Source of the DNA: Acanthosepion esculentum
Lineage: Eukaryota > Mollusca > Cephalopoda > Sepiida > Sepiidae
Assembly (NCBI GenBank): GCA_964036315.1
Contig: CAXIWW010000817.1
Coordinates: 1,275,501 to 1,339,500, forward strand
Direction of reading: 5' to 3'
DNA: 64,000 nt
In this document: piece after piece, positions 37,649 through 48,280 of the stretch
How positions within the stretch are numbered: position 1 is the first letter of the stretch
Layout: each line of letters begins with the position of its first letter
Translations under genes and position numbers: made by a program
Notes under the pieces: generated by a model
Databases searched by the model: none
What the model was told of the DNA's origin: nothing
Seen by the model: the letters and a program-made list of their open reading frames with translations, nothing else

Positions 37649-38450
37649 ACAGGCTGCTACAAGCCGAATACGCCTGGCTCTTTTGTGAAACTGCCTTGCA
37701 AGCAATCTCAGGCCGCTACAAGTCGACATCTCCTGTCTCTTTTGTGACAACTGCCTTACAAGAAATCTCATGCTGCTTCAAGCCGAATTCTCCTGGCGCT
37801 TTTGTCACAACAAGGAGAACTGGGATTGCTGCAGCCTGAGATTACTTGTAAGGCTGTTGTCCCAATAGAACCAGGAGAATTCGGCTTGTAGCAGCCTGAG
37901 ATTGCTTGTAAGGCAGTTACCACAAAAGAGCCAGGAGAAATCGGCACGTAGACGCCTGGGATTGCTTTTAAGTCAATTGGCATAATAAGTCAGGAGAACT
38001 GTCCTGGCGGCAGTCTGAAATTGCTTGTAAGGCAGTTGTCACAAAAGCGCCAGAAGAATTCGGCTTGTAGCAGCCTGAGATTACTTGTAAGGCAGTTTTC
38101 ACATAAGAGCCAAGAGAAGTCGGCTCGTAGCCGCATGACATTGCTTGTAAGGCAGTTGTGACAAAAGCGCCAGGAGAATTCGGCTTGAAGCAGCATGAGA
38201 TTTCTTGTAAGGCAGTTGTCACAAAAGAGACAGGAGATGTCGACTTGTAGCGGCCTGAGATTGCTTGCAAGGCAGGTGTCACAAAAGAGCCAGGCGTATT
38301 CGGATTGTAGCAGCCTGAGATTGATTTTGCGCAGTTTTCACAGAAGAGCCAGCAGGTGTGGGCTTGTATCAGCCTGAGATTGCTTGTAAGGCAGTTTTCA
38401 CAAAAGAGCCAGGAAATGCCGTTTTGTAGCAGCCTGAGATTGCTTGTAAG
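37649..38450. repeat. Sat2 array II, short, with an internal strand switch
   Basis: Sat1 gives way to Sat2 within AGAGACAGGCTGCTAC at 37,645-37,660, where the bases CAG fit both families. The first 160 bp are in forward Sat2 orientation. From about 37,812 the units are reversed (CAGCCTGAGATTGCTTGTAA) until Sat3 begins at 38,451. The reversed part at 37,990-38,210 resembles 62,580-62,812, with shared variants CACATAAGAGCCAAGAG and GTAGCCGCATGACATTGC. Confidence 0.92.
37651..38316. repeat. Sat2 inverted repeat (arms 37,651-37,811 and 38,155-38,316)
   Basis: The arms are about 160 bp, nearly exact reverse complements, and are separated by about 343 bp. Private variants are mirrored: TTCAAGCCGAATTCTCCTGG with GAAGCAGCATGAGATTTC, and CTACAAGTCGAC with GTCGACTTGTAG. 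Differences include GTGAAACTGCC in the left arm where the right arm reads as GTGACACCTGCC. Confidence 0.88.
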
Positions 38451-38548
38451 GGATTTTTCATTTGGTCAATTTATGTAGATCAAATTGTGTGCAATTATTT
38501 GATTTGTCTATATTTACAGGGATTTTTCATTTGCTCAGATAGTAAAAA
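38450..38548 (-). repeat. Inverted Sat3 fragment at the Sat2/Sat3 junction, left arm
   Basis: The outermost 100 bp or so of Sat3 is reversed relative to the rest of the left-arm array. It runs from GGGATTTTTCATTTG at 38,450 through CAAATTGTGTGCAATTATTT to CTCAGATAGTAAAAA, then flips into forward Sat3 at TATTTCTTTTACTGG. GGGATTTTTCATTTG occurs again at 38,519. A short stretch, TCAATTTATGTAG, matches neither family. Confidence 0.85.
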
Positions 38549-40327
38549 TATTTCTTTTACTGGACAAAAGTTATAAACAAGTGAAATATGACTGATTTCC
38601 CAGTTTAGGTCCGCCTTACGATTTCCGCAAATGAGATAACACAAGTCCCCATACCGTTGAATTACAACTCGACTCTATTCAAGGTGTCGAAAAAATTTCG
38701 ACTCGACTCTAATCAAGGTGTCGAAAAAACTTTTGTAATTATGGATAAGGCAAGAAATTCTCGACAATTGGACAGCAATATTTTGTGGATTGTATTACAA
38801 ATGCATTCTTATTGTGCACACTGGAATTCGGACGCTGTAAATTGTCAGACGACATACCGCGCACATGGTGAATGCTGTACTTTTTACTATCTGAGCAAAT
38901 GAAAAATCCCTGTATACATAGACTAATCAAATAATTGCACACAATTTGATTCCCATTTTGAAAATATTTCTTTTACTGGAAAGAAGTTATAAACAAGTGA
39001 AATATGACTGATTTCCCAGTTTTGGGCCGCATGACAATTTCCTCAAATGAGCTAACCCAAGTCCCCATACCGTTGAATTTCGTGTCGACTCTAATCAAGG
39101 TGTCGAAAAAACTTTTGTAATTATGGATAAGGCAAGAAATTCTCGACAATTGGACAGCAATATTTTGTGGATTCTATAAAAAGGCAAAATTAGAAATGCA
39201 GTCTTATTGTGCACACAGGAAGTCGGACGCTGTAAATTGTCAGACGACATACCGTGCACCTGGTGAAAGCTGTACTTTTTACTATCTGAGCAAATGAAAA
39301 ATCCCTGTAAACATAGACAAATCAAATAATTGCACACAATTTGATACCCATTTTGAAAATATTTCTTTTACTGGAAAAAGTTATAAACAAGTGAAATATG
39401 ACAGATTTGCCAGTTTAGGGCCGCAAATGAGCTAACACAAGTCCCCATACCTTTGAATTTGGCTTCGAATCTATTCAAGGTGTCGAAAAAACTATTGTAA
39501 TTATGGATAAGTTAAGAAATTCCCGACAATTGGACACCAATATTTTGTGGATTCTATAAAAATGAAAATTACAAATGCAATCGTATTGTGCTCACTGGAA
39601 TTCGGACGCTGTAAATTGTCAGACGACATACCGCGCACATGGTGAAAGCTGTACTTTTTACATTCTGACCAAATGAAAAATCCCTGTATACATAGACAAA
39701 TCAAATAATTGCAAACAATTTGATACCCATTTTGAAAATATTTCTTTTACTCGAAAAAAGTTATAAACAGGTGAAATATGACTGATTACCCAGTTTAAAT
39801 CCGCATGACAATTTCCGCAAAGGAGCTAACACATGTCCCCATACCGTTTAATTCCGCCTCGACTCTATTCAAGATGTCGAAAAAACTTTTGTGATTATGG
39901 ATAAGGCAAGAAATTCCCGAGAATTGGACAGCAATATTTTGAGGATTCTATAAAAAAGAAAAATTAGAAATGGAGTCTTATTGTGCACACTGGAATTCGG
40001 ACGCTATAAATTGTTAGACGACATACCGCGCACATGGTGAAAGCTGTACTTTTTACTATCTGAGCAAATGAAAAATCCCTGTAAACATAGACAAATCAAA
40101 TAATTGCACATAATTTGATGCCCATTTTGAAAATATTTCTTTTACTGGAAAAAAGTTATAAACAAGTGAAATATGACTGATTTCCCAGTTTAGGGCCGCA
40201 TGACAATTTCCGCAAAGGGGCTAACACAAGTCCCCATACGCTTGAATTTCGCCTCGACTCTATTCAATGTGTCGAAAAAACTTTTGTAATTATGGATAAG
40301 GTAAGAAATTCCCGACAATTGGACACC
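38451..40327 (+). repeat. Sat3 array, left arm (380-395-bp unit)
   Basis: The unit is AT-rich. In the left-arm direction it contains AGTTATAAACAAGTGAAATA, GTCCCCATACC, TCGACTCTATTCAAGGTGTC, TAATTATGGATAAGGC, GGACAGCAATATTTTG, AATTCGGACGCTGTAAATTG and CAGACGACATACCGCGCAC. The TTTTGTAATTATGG block recurs at 38,731, 39,113, 39,493, 39,887 and 40,282, giving periods of 382, 380, 394 and 395 bp. The shorter units lack bases such as the CATGACAATTTCC segment. Short open frames here are broken and differ between units. I do not recognise the family. Confidence 0.93.
38667..38740 (+). repeat. 34-bp tandem duplication inside a Sat3 unit
   Basis: ACTCGACTCT followed by AAGGTGTCGAAAAAA occurs at 38,667 and again at 38,701, a 34-bp step. 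The mirrored right-arm unit near 56,970-57,000 has a single copy, so the change followed the inverted duplication or was lost on the right. Confidence 0.85.
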
Positions 40328-43300
40328 AGCAGATCAGAGGCCATGCTGCCTGACGTAGTCTAAAATCTTACATTGGACGCTCAAATATGGACCGGAAACC
40401 AACATATCAGAGGCCATGCTGCTGGACGTAGTTTATCTTTTTACATTAGACGCTCAGATATGGACCAGAAACCAAGAGATCAGAATCATGGCTGCTGGAC
40501 ATAGTGTATCATCTTACACAAGACGCTCAAATATGGAACGGAAGCCAACAGTTCGGAGGCCATACTGCTGGACGTAGTCTAAAATCTTATATTACACGCT
40601 CATATATGGACCGGGAACCAACAGATCAGAGTCCATTCAGCTGGACGTAGTTTATCTTTTTACATTAGACGCTCAAATATGCACCAGAAACCAAGAGATC
40701 ATAATCATGGCTGCTGGACGTAGTGTATCATCTTACACAAGACGCTCAAATATGGACCGGATGACAAGAGGTCAGAGGCCATGCTGCTGGACGTTGTCTA
40801 AAATCTTACATTAGACGCTCAAATATGGACCGGAAACCAACCGATCAGAAGCCATGCTGCTGGACGTAGTTTATCTTTTTACATTAGACGCTCAAATATG
40901 AACCAGAAAACAACAGATCAGAATCATGGCTGCTGGACGTAGTGTATCATCTTACACAAGACGCTCAAATATGGACCGGAAGCTAACAGGTCAGAGGCCA
41001 TGCTGCTGGACGTAGTCTAAAATCTTACATTAGACGCTGAAATATGGACCGGAAACCAACAGATCAGAGGCCATGCTGCAGGACGTAGTTTATCTTTTGA
41101 CATTAGACGCTCAAATATGCGCCAGAAACCAAGAGATCAGAAACAGGGCTGCCGGACGTTGTGTATCATCTTACACAAGACGCTCAAATATGGACCGGAA
41201 GCCAACAGGTCAGAGGCCATCCTGCTGGACGTAGTCTAAAATCTTACATTAGACGCTCAAATATGGACACGAAACCAACGGATCAGAGGCCATGCTGCAA
41301 GACGTAGTTTATCTTTTTACATTAGACGCTCAAATATGCAGCAGAAACCAACAGATCAGAATCATGGCTGCTGGGCGTCGTGTATCATCTTACACAAGAC
41401 GCTCAAATATGGACCGGAAGCTAACAGGTCAGAGGCCATGCTGCTGGACGTAGTCTAAAATCTTACATTAGACGTTGAAATATGGACCGGAAACCAACAG
41501 ATCAGAGGCCATGCTGCTTGACGTAGTTTGTCTTTTTACATTAGGCGCTCAAATATGCACCAGAAACCAAGATATCTGAAACAGTGCTGCTGGACGTAGT
41601 GTAGTATCTTACACAAGACGCTCAAATATGAACCGGAAGCCAACAGGTCAGAGGCCATGCTGCTGGACGTAGTCTAAAATCTTACATTAGACGCTCAAAT
41701 ATGGAACGGAAACCAACAGATCAGAGGCCATGCTGCTGGTCGTAGTTTATCATTTTACATTAGACGTTCAAATATGCACCAGAAACCAAGGGATCATAAT
41801 CATGTCTGCTGGACGTAGTGTATCATCTTACACAAGACGCTCAAATATGGACCGGAAGCCAACAGGTCGGAGGCAATGCTGCTGAATGTCGTCTAAAATC
41901 TTACATTAGACGCTCAAATATGGACGGGAAACCACCAGATCAGGGGCCATTCTGCTGGCCGTAGTTCATCTTTTTAAATTGGACGCTCAACATATGCACC
42001 AGAAACCAACAGATCAGAATCATGGCTGCTGTACGTAGTGTATCATCTTACACAAGACGCTCAAATATGGACCGGAAACCAACAGATCAGAGGCCATGCT
42101 GCTGGAGGTAGATTATCTTTTTAAATTAGACGCTCAAAATATGCACCAGAAACCAACAGATCAGAATCATGGCTGCTGGACGTAGTATATCATCTTACAC
42201 AAGACGCTCAAATATGGACCGGAAGCCAACAGGTCAGAGGCCATGCTGCTGGACGTAGTCTAAAATCTTACATTAGACGCTCAAATATGGACCGGAAACC
42301 AACAGATCAGCGGCCATGCTGCTGGTCGTAGTTTATCTTTTTTTATTAGACGCTCAAATATGCACCAGAAACCAACAGATCAGAATCATGGCGACTGGAC
42401 GTAGTGTATCATCTTACACAAGACGCTCAAATATGGACCGGAAGCCAACAAGTCAGAGGCAATGCTGCTGGACGTAGTCTCAAATCTTACATTAGAAGCT
42501 CAAATATGGACCGGAAAACATCAGGTGAGAGGCCATACTGCTGGACGTAGTTTTTCTTTTTACATCAGACGCGCACATATTCACCAGAAACCAACAGAGC
42601 AGAATCATGGCTGCTGGACGTAGTGTATCATCTTACACAAGACGCTCAAATATGGACGGGGAAGCCAACAGGTCAGAGGCCATGCTGCTTAACGTAGTTT
42701 ATCTTTTTACATTAGACCCACAAATATGCACCAGAAACCAAGAGATCCGAAACAGGGCTGCTGGACGTAGTGCATCATCTCACACAAGTCGCTCAAATAT
42801 GGACCGGAAGCCAACAGATCAGAGGCCATGCTGCTGCATGTAGTCTAAAATCTTACATTAGACGCTCAAATATGGTCCAGAAACCAACTGATCAGAGGCC
42901 ATGCTGCTGGACGTAGTTTATCACCTTGCACAAGATGCTCAAATATGGACCGGAAGCCAACAGGTCAGAGGCCATGCTGCTGGACGTAGTCTAAAATCTT
43001 ACATTAGACGCTCAAATATGGACCGGAAACCAACAGATCAGCGGCCATGCTGCTGGTCGTAGTTTATCTTTTTTTATTAGACGCTCAAATATGCACCAGA
43101 AACCAACAGATCAGAATCATGGCGACGGGACGTAGTGTATCATCTTACACAAGACGCTCAAATATGGACCGGAATGCCAACAAGTCAGAGGCAATGCTGC
43201 TGGACGTAGTCTCAAATCTTACATTAGACGCTCAAATATGGACCGGAAAACATCAGATCAGAGGCCATGCTGCTGGACGTCATGTAATATCTTATATTAG

Positions 43301-46300
43301 AGGCTCAAATATGGACCGGAAACCAACAGATCAGACGCCATGCTGCTGGGCGTAGTTTATCTTTTTACATTAGACGCTCAAATATGCACCAGAAACCAAC
43401 AGCTCAGAATCATGGCTGCTGGGCGTAGTGTATCATCTTACACAAGACGCACAAATATGGACCGGAAGCCAACAGGTCAGATGCCATGCTGCTGGTCGTA
43501 TTCTAAAACGTTACATTAGACGCTCAAATATGGACGGGAAACGAACAGATCAGAGGCGAAGCTGCTGGACGTAGTTTATCTATTTACATTAGACGCTCAA
43601 ATATGTACAGAAACAAATAGATCAGAAACATGACTGCTGGACATAGTTTATCACCTTACACAATACGCTCAAATATGGACCGGAAGCCAACAGGTCAGAG
43701 GCCATACTGCTGGACGTATTCTAAAATCTTACATTAGACGCTCAAATATGGACCGGAAACCAACAGATCAGAGGCCATGCTGCTGGTCGTAGTTTATCTT
43801 TTTACATTAAACGCTCAAATATGCACCATAAACCAACAGAGCAGAATCATGGCTGCTGGACGTAGTGTATCATCTTACATAAGACGCTCAAATATGGACC
43901 GGAAGCCAACAAGTCAGAGGCAATGCTGCTGGACGTAGTCTCAAATCTTACATTAGACGCTCAAATATGGACCGGAAACCAACAGATCAGAGGCCATGCT
44001 GCTGGGCGTAGTTTATCTTTTGACATCAGGCGCTCAAATATGCACCAGAAACAAACAGATCAGAAACAGGGCTGCCGGACGTTGTGTATCATCTTACACA
44101 AGACGCTCAAATATGGACCGGAATCTAAAATGTCTGAGGCCATGATGCTGGACGTAGTTTATCATTTTACATTAGACGTTCAAATATGCACCAGAAACCA
44201 AGAGATCAGAAACAGGGCTGCTGGACGTAGTGTATCATCTTACACAAGACGTTCAAATATGGACCGGAAGCTAAAAGATCATATGCCATGCTTCTTGACG
44301 TATTCTAAAATCTTACATTAGACGCTCAAATATGTACAGAAACCAACAGATCAGAATAATGTCTGCTGGACGTAGTGTATCATCTTACACAAGACTCTCA
44401 AATATAGACCGGAAGCCTACAGGTCAGAGGCCATGCTGCTGGACGTAGTCTAAAATCTTACATTAGACTCTCAAATATGGTCCTGAAACCAAGTGATCAG
44501 AGGCCATGCTGCTGGACGTAGTTTATCTTTTTACATTAGACGTTCAAATATGCACCAGAAACCAACAGATCAGAATAATGGCACGTAGTGTATCATCTTA
44601 CACAAGACGCTCAAATATAGACCGGAAGCCTACAGGTCAGAGGCCATGCTGCTGGACGTAATCTAAAATCTTACATTAGACGCTAAAATATGGAACGGAA
44701 ACCAACAGATCTGCGGCCATGCTGCTGGACGTAGTTTATCTTTTTACATTAGACGCTCAAATATGCACCAGAAACCAAGAGATCAGAAACAGGGCTGCTG
44801 GACGTAGTGTATCATCTTACACAAGACGCTCAAATATGGACCGGAAGCCAACAGGTCAGAGGCCATGCTGCTGAACGTAGTCTAAAATCTTACTTTAGAC
44901 GCTCAAATATGGACCGGAAACCAACAGATCAGAGGCCATGCTGCTGGACGTAGTTTATATTTTTACATAAGAAGCTCAAATATATACCAGAAACCAACAG
45001 ATCAGAATTATGGCTGCTGGACGTAGTGCATCATCTTACACAAGACGCTCAAATATGGACCGGAAGCCAACAGGTCAGAGGCCATGCTGCTGGACGTAGT
45101 CTAAAATCTTACATTAGACGCTCAAATATGGACGGGAAACCAACAGATCAGAGGCCATGCTGCTGGACGTAGTTTATATTTCTACATTAGACGCTCAAAT
45201 ATGCACCAGAAAGCAAGAGATCAGAAACAGGGCTGCTGGACGTAGTGTATCATCTTACACAAGACGCTCAAATATTGACCGGAAGTTAACAGGTCAGAGG
45301 CCATGCTGCTGGACGTAGTCTAAAATCTTACATTAGACGCTCAAATATGGACCGGAAAAAAACAGATCAGAGGCCATGCTGCTGGACGTAGTTTATCTTT
45401 TTACATTAGACGTTCAAATAAGCACCAGAAACAAGATATCAGAAACAGGGCTGCTGGACGTAGTGTATAATCTTACACAAGAAGCTCAAATATGGACCGG
45501 AAGCCAACAGGTCAGAGGCAATGCTGCTGGACGTAGTCTAAAATCTTACATTAGATGCACAAATATGGACGGGAAACCAACAGATCAGATGCCATGCTGC
45601 TGGACGTAGTTTATCTTTTTACATTAGAAGCTCACATATGTACCAGAAACCAAGAAATCAGAATCATGGCCGCTGGACGTAGTTTATCAGCTTACACACG
45701 ACGCTCAAATATGGACCGGAAGCTAACAGGTCAGAGGCCATGCTGCTGGACGTATTCTGAAATCTTACATTAGACGCTCAAATATGGACCGGAAACCAAC
45801 AGATCAGAGGCCATGCTGCCGGACGTAGTTTATATTTTTACATTAGAATCTCAAATATGTACCAGAAACCAAGAGATCAGAATCCTTGCTGCTGGACGTA
45901 GTGTATCATCTTACACAAGACGCTCAAATATGGACCGGAAACCAACAGATCAGAGGCAATGCTGCTGCATGTAGTCTAAAATCTTACATTAGACGCTCAA
46001 ATATGGACCGGAAACTAACAGATCAGAGGCCATGCTACTGAACGTAGTTTATATTTCTACATTAGATGCTCAAATATGCACCAGAAAGCAAGAGATCAGA
46101 AACAGGGCTGCTGGACGTAGTGTATCATCTTACACAAGACGCTCAAATATGGACCGGAAGCTAACAGGTCAGAGGCCATGCTGCTGGGCGTAGTCTAAAA
46201 TCTTACATTAGAAGCTCAAATATGCACCGGAAACCAACAGATCAGAGGCCATGCTGCTGGTCGTAGTTTATCTTTTTATATTAGACGCTCAAATATGCAC

Positions 46301-48259
46301 CAGAAACCAACAGATCAGAAACAGGGCTGCTGGACGTAGTGTATCATCTTACAGAAGACGCTCAAATATGGACCGGAAGCCAACAGCTCAGAGGCCATTC
46401 TGCTGGACGTAGTTTATATTTCTACATTAGATGCTCAAATATGCACCAGAAAGCAAGAGATCAGAAACAGGGCTGTTGGACCAAGTGTTTCATCTTACAC
46501 AAGACGCTCAAATATGGACCGGAAGCTAACAGGTCAGAGGCAATGCTGCTGGGCGTAGTCTAAAATCTTACATTAGACGCTCAAATATGCACCGGAAACC
46601 AACAGATAAGAAGCCATGCTGCCGGAGTAGTTTTTATTTTTACATTAGAAGCTCAAATATGTACCAGAAACCAACAGATCAGAATCATGGCTGCTGGACG
46701 TAGTGTATCATCTTACACAAGACGCTCAAATATGGACCGGAAGCCAACAGATCACAGGCAATGCTGCTGCATGTAGTCTAAAATCTTACATTAGACGCTC
46801 AAATATGGACCGGAAACCAACAGAGCAGAGGCCATGCTGCTGGTCGTAGTTTATCTTTTTAAATTAGATGCTCAAATATGCACCAGACACCAACAGATAA
46901 GAAACTGGGCTGCTGGACGTAGTGTATCATCTTACACAAGACGCTCAAATAAGGACCGGAAGCCAACAGGTCAGAGGCCATGCTGCTGGACGTAGTCTAA
47001 AATCTTACATTAGACGCTCAAATATGGACCGGAAACCAACAGATCAGAGGCCATGCTGCTGGTCGTAGTTTATCTTTTTACATTAGACGCACAAGATATG
47101 GACCGGAAACCAACAGATCAGAGGCCATGCTGCTGGTCGTAGTTTATCTTTTTACATTAAACGCTCAAATATGCACCAGAAACCAAGAGATCAGAAACAG
47201 GGATGCTAGACGTAGTGTATCATCTCACACAAGACGCTCAAATGTGAACCGGAAACCAACAGATCAGAGGCCATGCTGCTGGACGTAGTTTATCTTTTTA
47301 TATTAGACGCTCATATATGCACCATAAACCAAGAGATCAGAAACAGGGCTGCTGGACGTAGTGTATCATCTTACACGAGACTCTCAAATATGGACCGGAA
47401 GCCAACAGGTCGGAGGCCATGCTGCTGGACGTAGTCTAAAATCTTAAAATAGACGCTCAAATATGGACCGGAAACCAACAGATCAGAGGCCATGCTGCTG
47501 GTTGTACTTTATCTTTTTACATTAAACGCTCAAATATGCACCAGAAACCAAGAGATCAGAAACAGGGCTGCTGGACGTAGTGTATCATCTTACACAAGAC
47601 GCTCAAATATGCACCAGAAACCAACAGATCAGAATCATGGCTGGTGGACTTAGTGTATCATCTTACACAAGACGCTCAAATATGGACCAGAAGCCAACAG
47701 ATCAGAGGCCATGCTGCTGGACGTAGTTTATCTTTTTACATTAGACGCTCAAATATGCACCAGAAACCAACAGATCAGAACCATGGCTGGTGGACTTAGT
47801 GTATCATCTTACACAAGACGCTCAAATTTGGACCGGAAGCCAACAGGTCAGAGGCCAACCTGCTGGACGTAGTTTATCTTCTTATATTAGACGCTCAAAT
47901 ATGCACCAGAAACCAAGATATCAGAAACAGGGCTGCTGGACGTAGTGTATCATCTTGCACAAGACGCTCAAATATGGACCGGAAGCCAACAGGTCAGATG
48001 CCATGCTGTTCGACGAACTCTAAAATCTTACATTAGACGCTCATATATGGACCGGAAACCAACAGATCAAAGGCCATGCTGCTGGACGTAGTTTAAGTTT
48101 TTACATTAGACGCTCAAATATGCACCAGAAACCAACAGATCAGAAACCTGGCTGATGGACGAAGTGTATCATCTTGCATAAGACACTCAAATATGGACCG
48201 GAAGCCAAGATGTCAGAGGCCATGCTGCTGGACGTAGTCTAAAATCTTACATTAGACGC
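40328..48259 (+). repeat. Sat4 array, left arm (219-bp higher-order repeat of three 73-bp monomers)
   Basis: Each 73-bp monomer shares GACGCTCAAATATGGACCGG and the end GCCATGCTGCTGGACGTAG. Three types follow in fixed order. Type c starts GTGTATCATCTTACACAAG; type a starts GTCTAAAATCTTACATTAG; type b starts GTTTATCTTTTTACATTAG and has GCACCAGAAACCAA. Type-c starts at 40,504, 40,723, 40,942, 41,161 and 41,380 are each 219 bp apart. About 36 trimers fit the array, with occasional missing or extra monomers, for example near 42,060-42,120 where type a is skipped. Open frames with a 73-residue period are by-products of 219 being divisible by three. Confidence 0.95.
42240..43230 (+). repeat. Sat4 internal duplication (about 42,240-42,500 and 42,970-43,230)
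   Basis: The pair GATCAGCGGCCATGCTGCTGG and TATCTTTTTTTATTAGACGC, followed by CATGGCGAC, occurs twice about 731 bp apart, close to ten 73-bp monomers. The second copy has GGCGACGGGACG where the first has GGCGACTGGACG. Confidence 0.78.
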
Positions 48260-48280
48260 TCAAATATGGACCTGAACTGA
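48260..48280. other. Palindrome centre, 21-bp spacer
   Basis: The left arm ends in ATTAGACGC at 48,259 and the mirrored arm begins GCGGCTACTG at 48,281. The 21 bases between start as a normal Sat4 monomer (TCAAATATGGACC) and end with TGAACTGA. The innermost stems are imperfect (GCGTCTAATG expected, GCGGCTACTG present), so the centre has mutated since the fold formed. Confidence 0.88.

Noticed and set aside
37651..38316. The short Sat2 inverted repeat as part of the large palindrome
   Set aside because: Its left arm has no counterpart beyond 57,380. It is a separate fold-back that overlaps the palindrome edge by only about 30 bp.
38451..40327. Sat3 as a transposon with terminal inverted repeats
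   Set aside because: The inversions seen are array-level (palindrome and edge fragment). Individual units lack terminal inverted repeats, target-site duplications or a transposase frame.
43923..44321. Sat4 frames with a 73-residue period and repeated Met-Leu-Leu-Asp-Val-Val starts
   Set aside because: The 219-bp trimer is divisible by three and so repeats in frame, but stops recur in the unit and the frames end at different places in neighbouring repeats.
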